The notes under the pieces are model-generated. The model did not search any database, was not told where the DNA came from, and saw nothing but the letters and a program-made list of their open reading frames with translations. Positions 49,217 through 58,229 of a stretch of 64,000 bases of DNA are shown here, in pieces (within the stretch, counting starts at the first letter, position 1; every line of letters begins with the position of its first letter). This DNA is from Nitrososphaerota archaeon (GTDB lineage: Archaea > Thermoproteota > Nitrososphaeria > Nitrososphaerales > Gagatemarchaeaceae). The stretch covers positions 1 through 64,000 of the forward strand of contig JAFMAI010000004.1 of NCBI GenBank assembly GCA_029785085.1. Direction: 5' to 3'. Position numbers and translations under genes: made by a program.

Positions 49217-51040
49217 TTGCCTGAGGTCGACACTTCTGGAGCTGAATCCCGGACCATCGCCGGTGTGCAGGCGTCCACCCGCTTCCTGCTCAACACCTTC
49301 AAGGCCAAGATGCGTGCGCTCGAGGAATGCGGCCCTGAAATCAAGGCGCTGCTCAGGTTCGGGGTGGACCTCAGGGGAGCCGCGTCGACGGCCGGACGAT
49401 TCTTCGGCGCGGACACGGTAAGCTACCTGGCCATCGACGGGACCAACTCCGTGGACCAGCAGCTCGACCTCATCGTGTTTTACGTGGGCGCCTTCGCCTA
49501 CTCCGGGACGGTGACCTTCCGCGAAGGCGGGGTCGCGGTGGGAGCTCCGCGGGCCACGGACGACGGCCTCTCGGCGTCTGCGGCTATCCCTCTGTCGGAA
49601 GAGGACGCCGCACAGGTGTTCGGCCAGAAACGAGAATCAGGCGTGGAGGTCGACCCGGAGCGACTGCCGAACGCCCTGATGCACATGGCAGAATACTATC
49701 TCGCCTTCCGAGGTGTCTCGGAGGACCCAGAGAGGAAGATCGTCCTACTGGACAGGACCCTGGCGGGGGATGTCGCCCACCTGGTCTGGAGTACCAGGGA
49801 CCTCATAAAAGACAGGCGATGTGTCCTAGAGGGGCTGGACACACCCTCTGGCAAGGTCACCGCGCTTGACCTCGAGTTGGCCAGGATGCTCCTCCCCAAC
49901 GAGCAGCTTGCCACCCCCACGCCGAGGAGCCAGCTGCTGAAGTTCGCGGCCGTCCTCGCGCTCTTTGCCGGGGAACCGCTGACCTCCAGCGAGCTCATCG
50001 CCCGCATGGGCGCAGACCTCGAATGGACCGACAAGCTGGGCGAGGACCTCCTCGAGCTCGACGACCAGTTCAGCGGCTTCGAGCAGACTTCCCCCGCCTT
50101 CAGGCTCAGGCCCGGAGCCTCGGCCTATTGGGACCGGGTACTCGCGGCTACGCTCGCCGTCGCCAGCCATGTGTTCGCTCCGGCGGGGGGGCATCCGCTC
50201 CGCGTGAAGGGCGGGGGCTCCGAGCGCTGGGTCACCGCGGACGACCTTGACTTCATGGTCCTTGTCCTGATCAGGGCGCTCACCAGGAAGGCCTGGTCCG
50301 ACGGAGTCCTCCCGATCGGGTTCATCAAGGACACCAACGCCTTCGAACTGGTCAACGCGGTCGTCCCCATCCTCGGCTATGCCGGGCTGGTCACTTCGGA
50401 GGGGAGGTTCCCCAACTTCAACAGCGACAAGATGCTCCTCCAGACGAACAGCGTGGTCAACGCCGCAACCATCCCGACCCCCTGGTATACACCAGAGATC
50501 GACGCTTCCTTCAGGACAATGGCGCCCAGAGACGATCCCAGTCTGGCAGCCGGGAAGGCTCGCGTGAACGGCGCCTTTGAGAACGTCATCTATCCCGAGA
50601 GGGTCTACCTGAAGTCCTATGTCCAGCTGTGGAGCAGCGAGTCGACTCCCAGCGTGAGGAGCCACGTCTTCACCTACGACCGACCCGTGTACCCGGGCTA
50701 CGACCACTGGGACGAGGTCACCCTGCTCAACAAGGACGGCCCCGCCGACGTCAGAATACACCCGGTGCTCCACTTCAGGAGAGGCTCCGATCTGACCAAC
50801 ATGGTGATGGCCATGCTGACTGAGATGGGGAAGGAGGTAATCCCCGAAGCCCTGGGTCATAACTACCCGCTCTTCCTCGCCGATAAGAAGGCAAAGTCGG
50901 TCTTAGAAGAGACGAGACAAGCCTACCTGAGCGCGGTGGCCATAGAGATGGCAAAGTCGGACCTCGACCAGCAGGTGCTCTTCTCCCGCAGGTTCAGAGA
51001 CTACCGCAGCCAAATAGAGGGACGACGGAGGGGGGGCTGA
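49217..51040 (+). CDS. NurA-domain nuclease, enlarged form
   Basis: NurA is the 5'-3' nuclease that works with HerA in archaeal end resection. The catalytic strand reads SYLAIDGTNSVDQQLDLIVF, with a second acidic motif KIVLLDRTLAGDVAHLVW and a late RVYLKSYVQLW as in the family. At 607 residues it is far longer than typical NurA (roughly 300-450). About 200 extra residues between the second and third motifs include PRSQLLKFAAVLALFAGEPL and GFIKDTNAFELVNAVVPILG, of unknown role. I start at the TTG at 49217, 27 bases after AGTTTAAACT; the ORF can extend to 49079, but that part translates the tRNA-like hairpin. HerA follows after two bases. Confidence 0.82.
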   Translation: MPEVDTSGAESRTIAGVQASTRFLLNTFKAKMRALEECGPEIKALLRFGVDLRGAASTAGRFFGADTVSYLAIDGTNSVDQQLDLIVFYVGAFAYSGTVTFREGGVAVGAPRATDDGLSASAAIPLSEEDAAQVFGQKRESGVEVDPERLPNALMHMAEYYLAFRGVSEDPERKIVLLDRTLAGDVAHLVWSTRDLIKDRRCVLEGLDTPSGKVTALDLELARMLLPNEQLATPTPRSQLLKFAAVLALFAGEPLTSSELIARMGADLEWTDKLGEDLLELDDQFSGFEQTSPAFRLRPGASAYWDRVLAATLAVASHVFAPAGGHPLRVKGGGSERWVTADDLDFMVLVLIRALTRKAWSDGVLPIGFIKDTNAFELVNAVVPILGYAGLVTSEGRFPNFNSDKMLLQTNSVVNAATIPTPWYTPEIDASFRTMAPRDDPSLAAGKARVNGAFENVIYPERVYLKSYVQLWSSESTPSVRSHVFTYDRPVYPGYDHWDEVTLLNKDGPADVRIHPVLHFRRGSDLTNMVMAMLTEMGKEVIPEALGHNYPLFLADKKAKSVLEETRQAYLSAVAIEMAKSDLDQQVLFSRRFRDYRSQIEGRRRGG

Positions 51041-51042
51041 CG

Positions 51043-52842
51043 ATGCAGCCCTTCGACGACCTCGATGGCGAGTTCAAAGCCCGGCTCCGTGAGATTGCGA
51101 CCACCACACGCTCCACGGTGGACAACTCGACTGTCACCTTCCGTACCGCAAGGGTCGACTGCGAATACACCCCCAACGTGATCAAGCGGCTGGCAATGGG
51201 GCAGCTGATCGCCATCCCCAACGTCCAGGCGCTGGGGGCCAACAGCTCGTACTCGCTCTACGAGATAGCAGACGTCTATCCAATGCACTACTCGATGCTC
51301 ACTCTCGACCGCTCTCAGCCTGCGGCCATCAGGACTGAGTTCATGGATCTCATCCAGAAAGAATGGGAGAAGGGATCGAAGAGCACCTGGATAGAGATAG
51401 TCGCCGCGCCCATAGGTCACGTGATGAAGACGGCGGCTGACGGCGTCTCTTATGAGAGGAGGGCGATGGCCCCGCTCACAGGCAGCCAGGTGAAGCTACT
51501 CAGCAAAGAGGCGATAGAAGAGCTCATCTGCTTCAAGCCGCAGGGGCGCGACGCGGACGACTACTCGCTGGGGAAGCTCCTAGGCTTCACCGACGGCTCC
51601 ATAGCGTTCTCGGTCAACCTGGAGCAGCTGATACATTACATGAGCGGGACGTTCGCCTTCACAGGCAGCGGCAAGTCCAACCTCACTGCAACCGTCATAC
51701 GCAAGGCGCTCCACGCCATACCTGACCTCAAGGTGGTCATCTTCGACGTCTCGGCAGAGTACGGGATACACATACTCGACGTCCTCAACCGCCTTCCGAG
51801 CCGCGTGCTTTTCACTGATTCGTTCAAGGACAGCAAGAGCCCCGAGGCCGAATACTTCAAGCGCCACGCCACTCCCGAAGCGCTTACCGGAAGAGAGAAG
51901 GACTTCTACCCCAAGATAGCCCAGCTGTTCGCGGCAGGGAAGGTCGAGTTCCTCCAGACCAGGATGGCCGGGGAGGAGGATGCAGCGAGGTTCAGCACCT
52001 ATGAGGGAATCGTCGAGGTACTGTCCAACACCCTCAACGAGAAGTATGGGCCCGTCCAACAGAAGATACTCGTCCCCCAGGTGATAGAACTCATCAAGGG
52101 GTTCCTCCGCGAGAACAAGCTCGACATCGAGGCCAGGTTTGACGCCAAGACCATGGACCTCATCCGAAAGATACAGCCGCTGCTAGCAGACCTCCCGGCG
52201 AACAGCGCGCTGAAGAAGGCATTCGACAGCCTCGCCCGGATAGTGGAGTCCATCCCGGAAATCGAAGAGGAGGAAGAAGGTTACAGCTGGAGTAGGCTCT
52301 CGGAGGAGATACTCTCTACAGACAAGGGCTCGCCTAGGGTGTTCGTCGTCAACCTCCCGGAGGCCGAGGACGCCAGACTCGAGACCGCCAACGTCATCAA
52401 CGAGGTCTTCAGGAGGCGCAAGCGGAGCTTCACCCTCTCTCCCCGCGTGCTGTTCGTAATCGACGAAGCGCAGGAGTTCATCCCCCAGAACACCAGGAAG
52501 GAGGACGGCACGGACCAGTCGAGCAGGGCTCTGGAGCGGCTCCTCAGGCACGGCAGGAAATACCATCTCAACTGCTGGGTCGGCACCCAGAGGGTCGCCC
52601 ACCTGAACACCAACGCCCTTCAGCAGCTTCACACCTACTTCGTGTCGACGATGCCGAGACCCTATGACCGACAGCTCATCTCGGACACCTTCGCCATAGA
52701 CGACGCCTTCATGGAAAGGACGCTGGCCTTCCAGAACGGAGACTGGCTCCTGACCAGTTTCAAGGCCACGGCCACTCAGAACATCCCTGTTTTCTTTCAC
52801 GCGGAGAACAACGAAGAGATCCTGGACAAGTACCTGAAGTAA
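51043..52842 (+). CDS. herA: HerA-type hexameric DNA-pumping ATPase
   Basis: A 599-residue FtsK/HerA ATPase that forms a ring and feeds DNA to NurA. It has an N-terminal HAS-like barrel, Walker A AFTGSGKSN (about residues 205-213; the first position is Ala rather than the usual Gly), Walker B RVLFVIDEAQEF, and the HerA sensor region RHGRKYHLNCWVGTQRVAHL. The C-terminal FVSTMPRPYDRQLISDTFAI is also typical. It follows nurA by two bases, so the pair are one operon. Mre11 and Rad50 genes, which often share this operon in other archaea, are not here. Confidence 0.9.
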   Translation: MQPFDDLDGEFKARLREIATTTRSTVDNSTVTFRTARVDCEYTPNVIKRLAMGQLIAIPNVQALGANSSYSLYEIADVYPMHYSMLTLDRSQPAAIRTEFMDLIQKEWEKGSKSTWIEIVAAPIGHVMKTAADGVSYERRAMAPLTGSQVKLLSKEAIEELICFKPQGRDADDYSLGKLLGFTDGSIAFSVNLEQLIHYMSGTFAFTGSGKSNLTATVIRKALHAIPDLKVVIFDVSAEYGIHILDVLNRLPSRVLFTDSFKDSKSPEAEYFKRHATPEALTGREKDFYPKIAQLFAAGKVEFLQTRMAGEEDAARFSTYEGIVEVLSNTLNEKYGPVQQKILVPQVIELIKGFLRENKLDIEARFDAKTMDLIRKIQPLLADLPANSALKKAFDSLARIVESIPEIEEEEEGYSWSRLSEEILSTDKGSPRVFVVNLPEAEDARLETANVINEVFRRRKRSFTLSPRVLFVIDEAQEFIPQNTRKEDGTDQSSRALERLLRHGRKYHLNCWVGTQRVAHLNTNALQQLHTYFVSTMPRPYDRQLISDTFAIDDAFMERTLAFQNGDWLLTSFKATATQNIPVFFHAENNEEILDKYLK

Positions 52843-52864
52843 TGTCCCGTCGTCTCGCCGGTGG

Positions 52865-54334
52865 TCACTCAGAGGGGGCGGCCGGTCCAGGGTGGTAGTC
52901 AGCCTTCTGCTTCTTCGTCATGTACGCCGGCACGGCGCCGAACAAGCTGATGAATCCCATTATCAGAAACACGCTGTGCAACGACCCCACGAACCGCTCC
53001 AAGACCGCGCAGGCCCCGGCCGGGGGGCAGATGGATGAGGCGGTCCCGGCGAAGATGCCCTGGAGGACCGTGGTAGGGACGCTGGCCGCCATCACTGCGA
53101 ACGCGAGTCCGAGGCTGAGCAGGAACCCCGTGTTCACCAGGGTCGAGTTCATCCCTGACGCTATTCCCCTCCGCGCCGCCGGGGTCGCATTCATCACCGA
53201 CGCCACGTTCGGCGCCACGAACATGCCACCGCCCGCCCCCGCCAGCACCATGGGCACGAGCAGCTCGATGTAGTCAGACGAGTTCCCGAAGGGGAACAGA
53301 CCGAACCAGAACAGCGCCACCGAGGTGACGAGCAGCCCTGCCGTCGACAACCCTCTGGATCCGACCTTGTCCGAGAGGTACCCGCTCAGGGGGCCGAGTG
53401 TCACGAAGGCGACCGAAAACGGGATGAGCCAGAGCCCCGCTGTGAAGGCGTCAAGCAGGAGCACCCCCTGGAAGTAGAAGACCAGGACAAGCGACACCCC
53501 TCCCCTGGCGACGGAGGCGAGAAGGTTGCTCGCCATCCCAGTGGCGAACGCCTTGATCCTGAACAGGGACAGGTCCATCAGGGGATACCGCACCCTCGCC
53601 TCGGTGATCACGAAGCCTGCTACCATGGCTATCCCGACCGTCATCACCCCCAGGTAGGCAGGGGCCCAGCCGATCAGGGCGCCGAGCATCAGGCCGACGA
53701 GGAAGACCGTCAGCCCCCCCGAAAACAGCACGTTCCCCAGAAGGTCCAGCTTCTCGGTCCGGCGCGGCTCAGAGAGCTCCCTGAGCTTGAAGTAAGCCCA
53801 GATGGTGGCGAAAGACCCAAAGGGGACGTTGATCCAAAATATCGACCTCCAGCCGAGGAACGAGCCCGCCAGTATCCCCCCCAGCGCCAAGCCAATGACC
53901 GACCCGACGGTCCCGGCGACCTGGTTGAGCCCCAGAGCCCTCCCCCGTTCAGTGGCAGGGAACGCGTCGGTGAGGAGCGCGGCGGCGTTGGAGAAGATCA
54001 ACGCTCCGCCAGACCCTTGCACGAGCCTGAACCCCACCAGGGCCAACCCGTTCGGCGCGATGCTGCACAGGGCGGAGCCGACGGTGAACAGGGCAAAACC
54101 GAGGTTGTAGAGCTTCACCCGCCCGAAGATGTCAGAGAGCCTCCCAAAGGTCATCAGAAGGGAGGCGGTCACCAGGATATACCCCATTATGATCCAGACT
54201 GCCTCGAAGGGGGTCGCGTGGAGGTCCTTGGTTATGGTCGGGAGGGCTATGAGCACGATGTTGGAGTCGAGGACCGCCATGAAGGCGCCGATGGTGGTAT
54301 TGATGAGGACGACGTACTTGTATGCGAGTGGCAA
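52865..54334 (-). CDS. MFS drug-efflux transporter (DHA2/EmrB-like)
   Basis: A 489-residue drug:proton antiporter with about fourteen transmembrane helices. The conserved motif of helix 1, FMAVLDSNIVLIALPTITKD, and motif A, GRLSDIFGRVKLYNLGFALF, are present, with LVGFRLVQGSGGALIFSNAA and ERGRALGLNQVAGTVGSVIG after them. The protein closely resembles the broken pump at 8292-9760 and probably shares an ancestor with it. It should export hydrophobic toxic compounds. It ends 23 bases after the convergent herA stop. Confidence 0.88.
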   Translation of the reverse strand: MPLAYKYVVLINTTIGAFMAVLDSNIVLIALPTITKDLHATPFEAVWIIMGYILVTASLLMTFGRLSDIFGRVKLYNLGFALFTVGSALCSIAPNGLALVGFRLVQGSGGALIFSNAAALLTDAFPATERGRALGLNQVAGTVGSVIGLALGGILAGSFLGWRSIFWINVPFGSFATIWAYFKLRELSEPRRTEKLDLLGNVLFSGGLTVFLVGLMLGALIGWAPAYLGVMTVGIAMVAGFVITEARVRYPLMDLSLFRIKAFATGMASNLLASVARGGVSLVLVFYFQGVLLLDAFTAGLWLIPFSVAFVTLGPLSGYLSDKVGSRGLSTAGLLVTSVALFWFGLFPFGNSSDYIELLVPMVLAGAGGGMFVAPNVASVMNATPAARRGIASGMNSTLVNTGFLLSLGLAFAVMAASVPTTVLQGIFAGTASSICPPAGACAVLERFVGSLHSVFLIMGFISLFGAVPAYMTKKQKADYHPGPAAPSE

Positions 54335-54504
54335 CTTTTGCGCGTCCTATAGGGGGTTCGGATAAGTCTGTCTCACGCTGTGCGCCGGCAGCCACCGCAA
54401 TGACGGACTCAAGAGATCTGGGTCGGACAGCATGAGCGTGGCGTCGAATGGGAACCGAGAACGGGTCCCATGCTAGAAGGATGTATGTCCTGCTCCCTCA
54501 AGCG

Positions 54505-54894
54505 TCAGCTGGGTGCAAGGCCCGGACCGCCATAATTCAGACCTCCTGGACCGGCTGTGTCGTATGCGAAGATCTTCCCGATGGTTATCGAACCCGGAGC
54601 CACCCAGGCGCCAATGACCAGTCCGTCACGCGAACTGGTCACGATGCACTCGCAGACGAGATAGGTCGTTCCGTTGTTGCCGAAGCTTACAGTGCCATCG
54701 GAGAAGTCATACGGGTTTCCGCACGTGGAGTAAAGCCCTCCATAGGGCCTCAGTTCGGAGACCGAGTAGCCGTTGGAAGCCAACCGCGAACTCACGGCCG
54801 GCAGGTGCAGTATGGTCGAGTTCATCGCGTATTCCTGGAAGGGGAACGAGTCGTTCTGCCACAGCTCACCTCCTGCCAGCTTGCACGAGTAGGT
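54505..54894 (-). pseudogene. Remnant of an unidentified, possibly secreted, protein
   Basis: An open frame of 129 codons, bounded upstream by a TAG at 54895-54897, reads YSCKLAGGELWQNDSFPFQE, then AMNSTILHLPAVSSRLASNG and GGLYSTCGNPYDFSDGTVSF. The composition (Gly, Ser, Asn, paired Cys) is like a surface or secreted protein and unlike a shadow frame. An ATG at 54825 could be a start, but conserved-looking sequence continues upstream of it without a start codon, so the N-terminus has probably been lost. I do not recognise the family. Confidence 0.35.
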
Positions 54895-54954
54895 CTACCC
54901 GTACGAGCCTGCACTTCTCGTACTGGATGCGCCTTTGGGACCCTAGGCAGAGGT

Positions 54955-55122
54955 GGCAACGCCGAGGTCCGGGGGGACCAGAGATACGGGGAATCGCTAC
55001 ATGGCGAGTTCGCAGGGCTGTTCAAGCTCAGGGTCGGCGACTACAGGATAATCTACGCCCTGACTGGATCAGATGCCCTGATGCTCAGGATTCGACACCG
55101 CGGAAAGGCCACGAATGGATTG
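54955..55122 (+). pseudogene. RelE/ParE-type toxin remnant
   Basis: The frame encodes GNAEVRGDQRYGESLHGEFA and GLFKLRVGDYRIIYALTGSD, then LMLRIRHRGK. This matches the C-terminal half of RelE/ParE toxins (consensus like DPRYGKPLKGELKGLWKLRVGDYRVIY...IGHRGKVY). The N-terminal helices are absent, and the frame before it is unrelated. There is no antitoxin gene. The frame also runs on beyond the normal toxin end. It appears to be a dead fragment. Confidence 0.6.
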
Positions 55123-55300
55123 CGTCAGAAGCGTCTCGGCCGAAGGCCCTGTTGGACGGCACGACGTGGCGAGTCGCCCCTTGAAGGGCGCCCCTGGCTA
55201 CTCCACGGAGCTGTAACAAGCTAGGCAGTATCGGCGAGGCTCCAGGACGACGCCGAAGCGGCTGTCTGCCCGCAGTCAGGGAAAGCGGCGCGCCGGTCTC

Positions 55301-55741
55301 TCACTTCCACCCGACCATGACCCGGTGTTCCACCCTCATGCACTTGTCCATCACATAGTCTATCTTCGCCTCGGACAGAATCTTCTTCGCCTCCTCGTTC
55401 TCCAGCCCTAGCTGCCCCCAGAAGACGAAGGGCCGTCCGGTGTTCTTCTTCATCTCAGCCACTTGCCTGGCGACCTCGGGGAACTCTTCCGAGGGCCTGA
55501 ACACGTCGACCACCTCCACCTTCTCCGCCACCTCCTTGGGGATACCGGCGAGGGTCGGGTACGCCTTGCTCCCGTTCACCACGTCTGCGGTAGGGTTGAC
55601 GGGGATGATGGTGTATCCCTGCGCCTGGAGGTACGCAGGGACGGTGAACGCCTCCTTCTCCGGGTTCTTCGAGGCGCCGACCACCGCTATCGTCCGGTAC
55701 TGCCTCATCACTTCGACTGGATTGACTGTGAACTTCTCCAT
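55301..55741 (-). CDS. CoA-binding domain protein (YccU-like)
   Basis: This 146-residue single-domain Rossmann protein contains YRTIAVVGASKNPEKEAFTV, QAQGYTIIPVNPTADVVNGS and FVFWGQLGLENEEAKKILSE. This is the small CoA-binding family related to the N-terminal domain of succinyl-CoA synthetase alpha. The role in the cell is unknown, perhaps CoA sensing. It is read on the minus strand from its own promoter near 55770 and is separate from the HxlR gene upstream. Confidence 0.85.
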   Translation of the reverse strand: MEKFTVNPVEVMRQYRTIAVVGASKNPEKEAFTVPAYLQAQGYTIIPVNPTADVVNGSKAYPTLAGIPKEVAEKVEVVDVFRPSEEFPEVARQVAEMKKNTGRPFVFWGQLGLENEEAKKILSEAKIDYVMDKCMRVEHRVMVGWK

Positions 55742-55817
55742 AATGACCGCACTCCTCAGCCACTTAATACGACTGTCGGGGTCTGGCCTCGCCCAGGGGC
55801 GACCGCGAGCCCTTCCG

Positions 55818-56201
55818 TCACTTCGGAACCAGGAACTCTCTGCTGTTCGGCTCTTTGCCGGCCCAGCGCTTCGACCACGAAGCCAGTTCGAGGAGTATCT
55901 TGTAGATCTCGTGCCCCTTCACGGTGAGCGAGTACTCTATCTTCGGCTTCTCCTCGGCATAGACCTTCCTCTGCACCACGCCGAACTTCTCCAGCTGGGC
56001 GAGGCGCTCGGCCAGGGATGTGGCGCTTATCCCGACTATGTGCCGTTTCAGCTCGTTGAACCTGGTGGGCTCTATCTGCCCCAGCATGTGGATGGTCGGT
56101 AGGGTCCAGGTCCTGGTGATCTCGTTCCACGTCTGGTGCACGACCGCGCACGAGTCCAGAACCTTCCGGTCGAGCTGTTCCGACTTGGCTAGGCTAGCCA
56201 T
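55818..56201 (-). CDS. HxlR-family transcriptional regulator
   Basis: This 127-residue winged-helix protein has the HxlR pattern: WTLPTIHMLGQIEPTRFNEL, KRHIVGISATSLAERLAQLE and KFGVVQRKVYAEEKPKIEYS, then LTVKGHEIYKILLELASWSK. These dimeric regulators often respond to reactive small molecules or redox state. The ATG at 56201 follows a CTTTAAAG box by 28 bases, and the box is symmetrical. The gene is divergent from the protease gene, which it may regulate. Its own target is not known. Confidence 0.85.
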   Translation of the reverse strand: MASLAKSEQLDRKVLDSCAVVHQTWNEITRTWTLPTIHMLGQIEPTRFNELKRHIVGISATSLAERLAQLEKFGVVQRKVYAEEKPKIEYSLTVKGHEIYKILLELASWSKRWAGKEPNSREFLVPK

Positions 56202-56314
56202 GGCTGCCCGTGACCGGGGGCGCTTGCTTTAAAGTGTAGCTGGGCGCTCTCCAGACGGCGCGCCAAGGCGATGGGCGCGGCAGACGCCTTATCACATGCC
56301 AGGGTGTGAGCGAC

Positions 56315-57322
56315 ATGCGCGCGAAGCCACTCAACAATAGGGGGCGGAAGCCGGGGCTGGCCATGGCACTTTCAGGATTCGAGAGCCAGGTGGTCGGAGC
56401 GGTGGAGAAGGTCAGCGAAAGCATCGTCAGCGTATCCAGCATGAGGCTGGAGCGGCGGTTCTTCGGGTTGGTCCCCCTCGAAGGCCAGGGGTCAGGGATC
56501 GTCCTGGACAGGGGCGGGCTCATCGTCACGAACAACCACGTCATCGACGGGGCCAGCCAGGTCCATGTAAGCCTCAAGGACGGCCGGACCTTCACAGGGA
56601 AAGTGGTCGGCTCAGACGACGCCACCGATGTCGCCGTCATCAGGGTAGACGCGTCGGAGCTCCCGGCGGCAGACCTGGGTGACTCTGAGTCGGTCCAGGT
56701 GGGGCAGTTTGTCCTCGCCATCGGCAACGCGCTTGCGCTCCCCGGCGGACCCACCGTCTCGATGGGCGTGCTGAGCGCGAAAGGGAGGCCGCTCCCGGGG
56801 ACTGACTTCATCTTCGAAGGGCTCCTGCAGACAGACGCGGCTGTCAACCCAGGCAACAGCGGAGGGCCCCTGGCAGATCTTGGGGGGAATGTCATCGGGA
56901 TGACCACCATGATGATCCCTTATGCCCAGGGGATGGGGTTCGCCATCCCGATCAACACTGTCAAGAAGATCGCCCAGGAGATACTCGAAAACGGCAGGGT
57001 CAGCCGGCGCTGGATCGGCATCTCGGGTGTCGACGTGACCCCCCAATTGGCTCGCAGGTACAACCTGCAGGCCGACCGGGGGCTCCTGGTCGCCGAGGTC
57101 GTCCCCCGCAGTCCGGCCCACTACGCAGGGCTCAGGAGCGGGGACGTCATAGTAGGCGCCGACGGTGCTGCGGTCAAACAGACCAAAGACCTCCTTCTGG
57201 CGGTCTCCAAGTCCCCCGCAGGTGGCCTCGTGAGGCTCGATGTCAACAGGCTCGGACGGACCGGGCCGCTTGACGTCACCCCGACCGACGCGCCGTCTTT
57301 CCAACAGGTCCGGGAGAGGTAG
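56315..57322 (+). CDS. HtrA/DegP-like serine protease with PDZ domain, no signal peptide
   Basis: The trypsin-fold triad is intact: His in LIVTNNHVIDG, Asp in SDDATDVAVIRVD, and Ser in QTDAAVNPGNSGGPLADLGG. A single PDZ domain follows (RRYNLQADRGLLVAEVVPRS, PAHYAGLRSGDVIVGADGAA). It would degrade damaged proteins. Unlike bacterial DegP or HtrA there is no signal peptide or membrane anchor: the first 20 residues are basic and polar (RAKPLNNRGRKPG), so it should be cytoplasmic. The ATG at 56315 is 25 bases after a CTTATCAC box; a GTG at 56306 is less likely. Confidence 0.9.
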   Translation: MRAKPLNNRGRKPGLAMALSGFESQVVGAVEKVSESIVSVSSMRLERRFFGLVPLEGQGSGIVLDRGGLIVTNNHVIDGASQVHVSLKDGRTFTGKVVGSDDATDVAVIRVDASELPAADLGDSESVQVGQFVLAIGNALALPGGPTVSMGVLSAKGRPLPGTDFIFEGLLQTDAAVNPGNSGGPLADLGGNVIGMTTMMIPYAQGMGFAIPINTVKKIAQEILENGRVSRRWIGISGVDVTPQLARRYNLQADRGLLVAEVVPRSPAHYAGLRSGDVIVGADGAAVKQTKDLLLAVSKSPAGGLVRLDVNRLGRTGPLDVTPTDAPSFQQVRER

Positions 57323-57472
57323 GGCGGGCCGACAGCTCCGAAGCAGAAGCGGCTCCGCGGTCACGGCTTCTCCATGCGGCCGTCCCAGGCAGCCAAGCCC
57401 GGCACGTCACCTGCCTAGGTGGCGCTGACCGCGCCACCAACGGTTTATACCGAATGCCCCGCGGGGACTACC

Positions 57473-58216
57473 ATGCACCGAGTCACTCAGGCCGCCATCC
57501 TATGCGGCGGAAGGGGGGAACGGCTGAAGCCTCTCACAGACTACTTTCAGAAGGTCATGATACCAATCGGGCCGAAGAAGCTGCCGCTCCTCGCCTACAC
57601 CATAGCGATCATGAAGCGCCATGGAGTCACGAACATCGCCCTGCTCACCGGATATAGGTCCGAGGACATCAGACGGTACTTCGGCGACGGGTCGCAACAC
57701 GGCGTGAAGCTGTCCTACTCCGAGGACCAGAGGGGGCTCAAGGGGAGCCTGAACGCAGTAGCCCACGCATTGCGAGACGGCGCCATAGCCTGCGGCGAGC
57801 TCCTGATCTACTACGGAGACATCCTGGCAGACCTGGAGGTGACCCAGCTTCTAGAGACCCATCGCAGGACCAAGGCAGACCTCACGCTAGTCCTTGACAG
57901 GGGTTACTCCCTCCCGGTGGGGGTGGCAGACGTGGACGACGGGCTGGTGACGTCCTTTAGGGAGAAGCCGAGGCTCGACCTGACCGTGACCACCGGCCCC
58001 ATGGTCGTCGGCCCGAAAGGCATGACCCTGATGGGCAAGTTGGCCGGCCGCAAGAGGCCAGACCTGATGACCGACTTCGTCCCTGAGATGATCCACAGGG
58101 GCGGGAGGGTGAGCGCTTTCTACACCGAGAAGGAGTGGTTCGACGTCGGCACTGTCTCGACCTTCATGAAGCTCGACGAGGAACTCGCCAGGCACCCCCT
58201 CAACTACGTCGTCTGA
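57473..58216 (+). CDS. Sugar-phosphate nucleotidyltransferase
   Basis: This 247-residue enzyme transfers a nucleotide from NTP to a sugar phosphate. AAILCGGRGERLKPLTDYFQ is the nucleotide-binding signature, with the PK-type residues just after it, and LLIYYGDILADLEVTQLLET holds the metal-binding aspartate. The C-terminal EKEWFDVGTVSTFMKLDEEL closes the fold. It resembles glucose-1-phosphate nucleotidyltransferases and is probably used for surface glycans. The ATG at 57473 is 26 bases after GTTTATACC, so the frame's upstream part (from 57419) is not coding. No glycosyltransferase genes adjoin. Confidence 0.88.
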   Translation: MHRVTQAAILCGGRGERLKPLTDYFQKVMIPIGPKKLPLLAYTIAIMKRHGVTNIALLTGYRSEDIRRYFGDGSQHGVKLSYSEDQRGLKGSLNAVAHALRDGAIACGELLIYYGDILADLEVTQLLETHRRTKADLTLVLDRGYSLPVGVADVDDGLVTSFREKPRLDLTVTTGPMVVGPKGMTLMGKLAGRKRPDLMTDFVPEMIHRGGRVSAFYTEKEWFDVGTVSTFMKLDEELARHPLNYVV

Positions 58217-58229
58217 CGCGAGGACCAGG

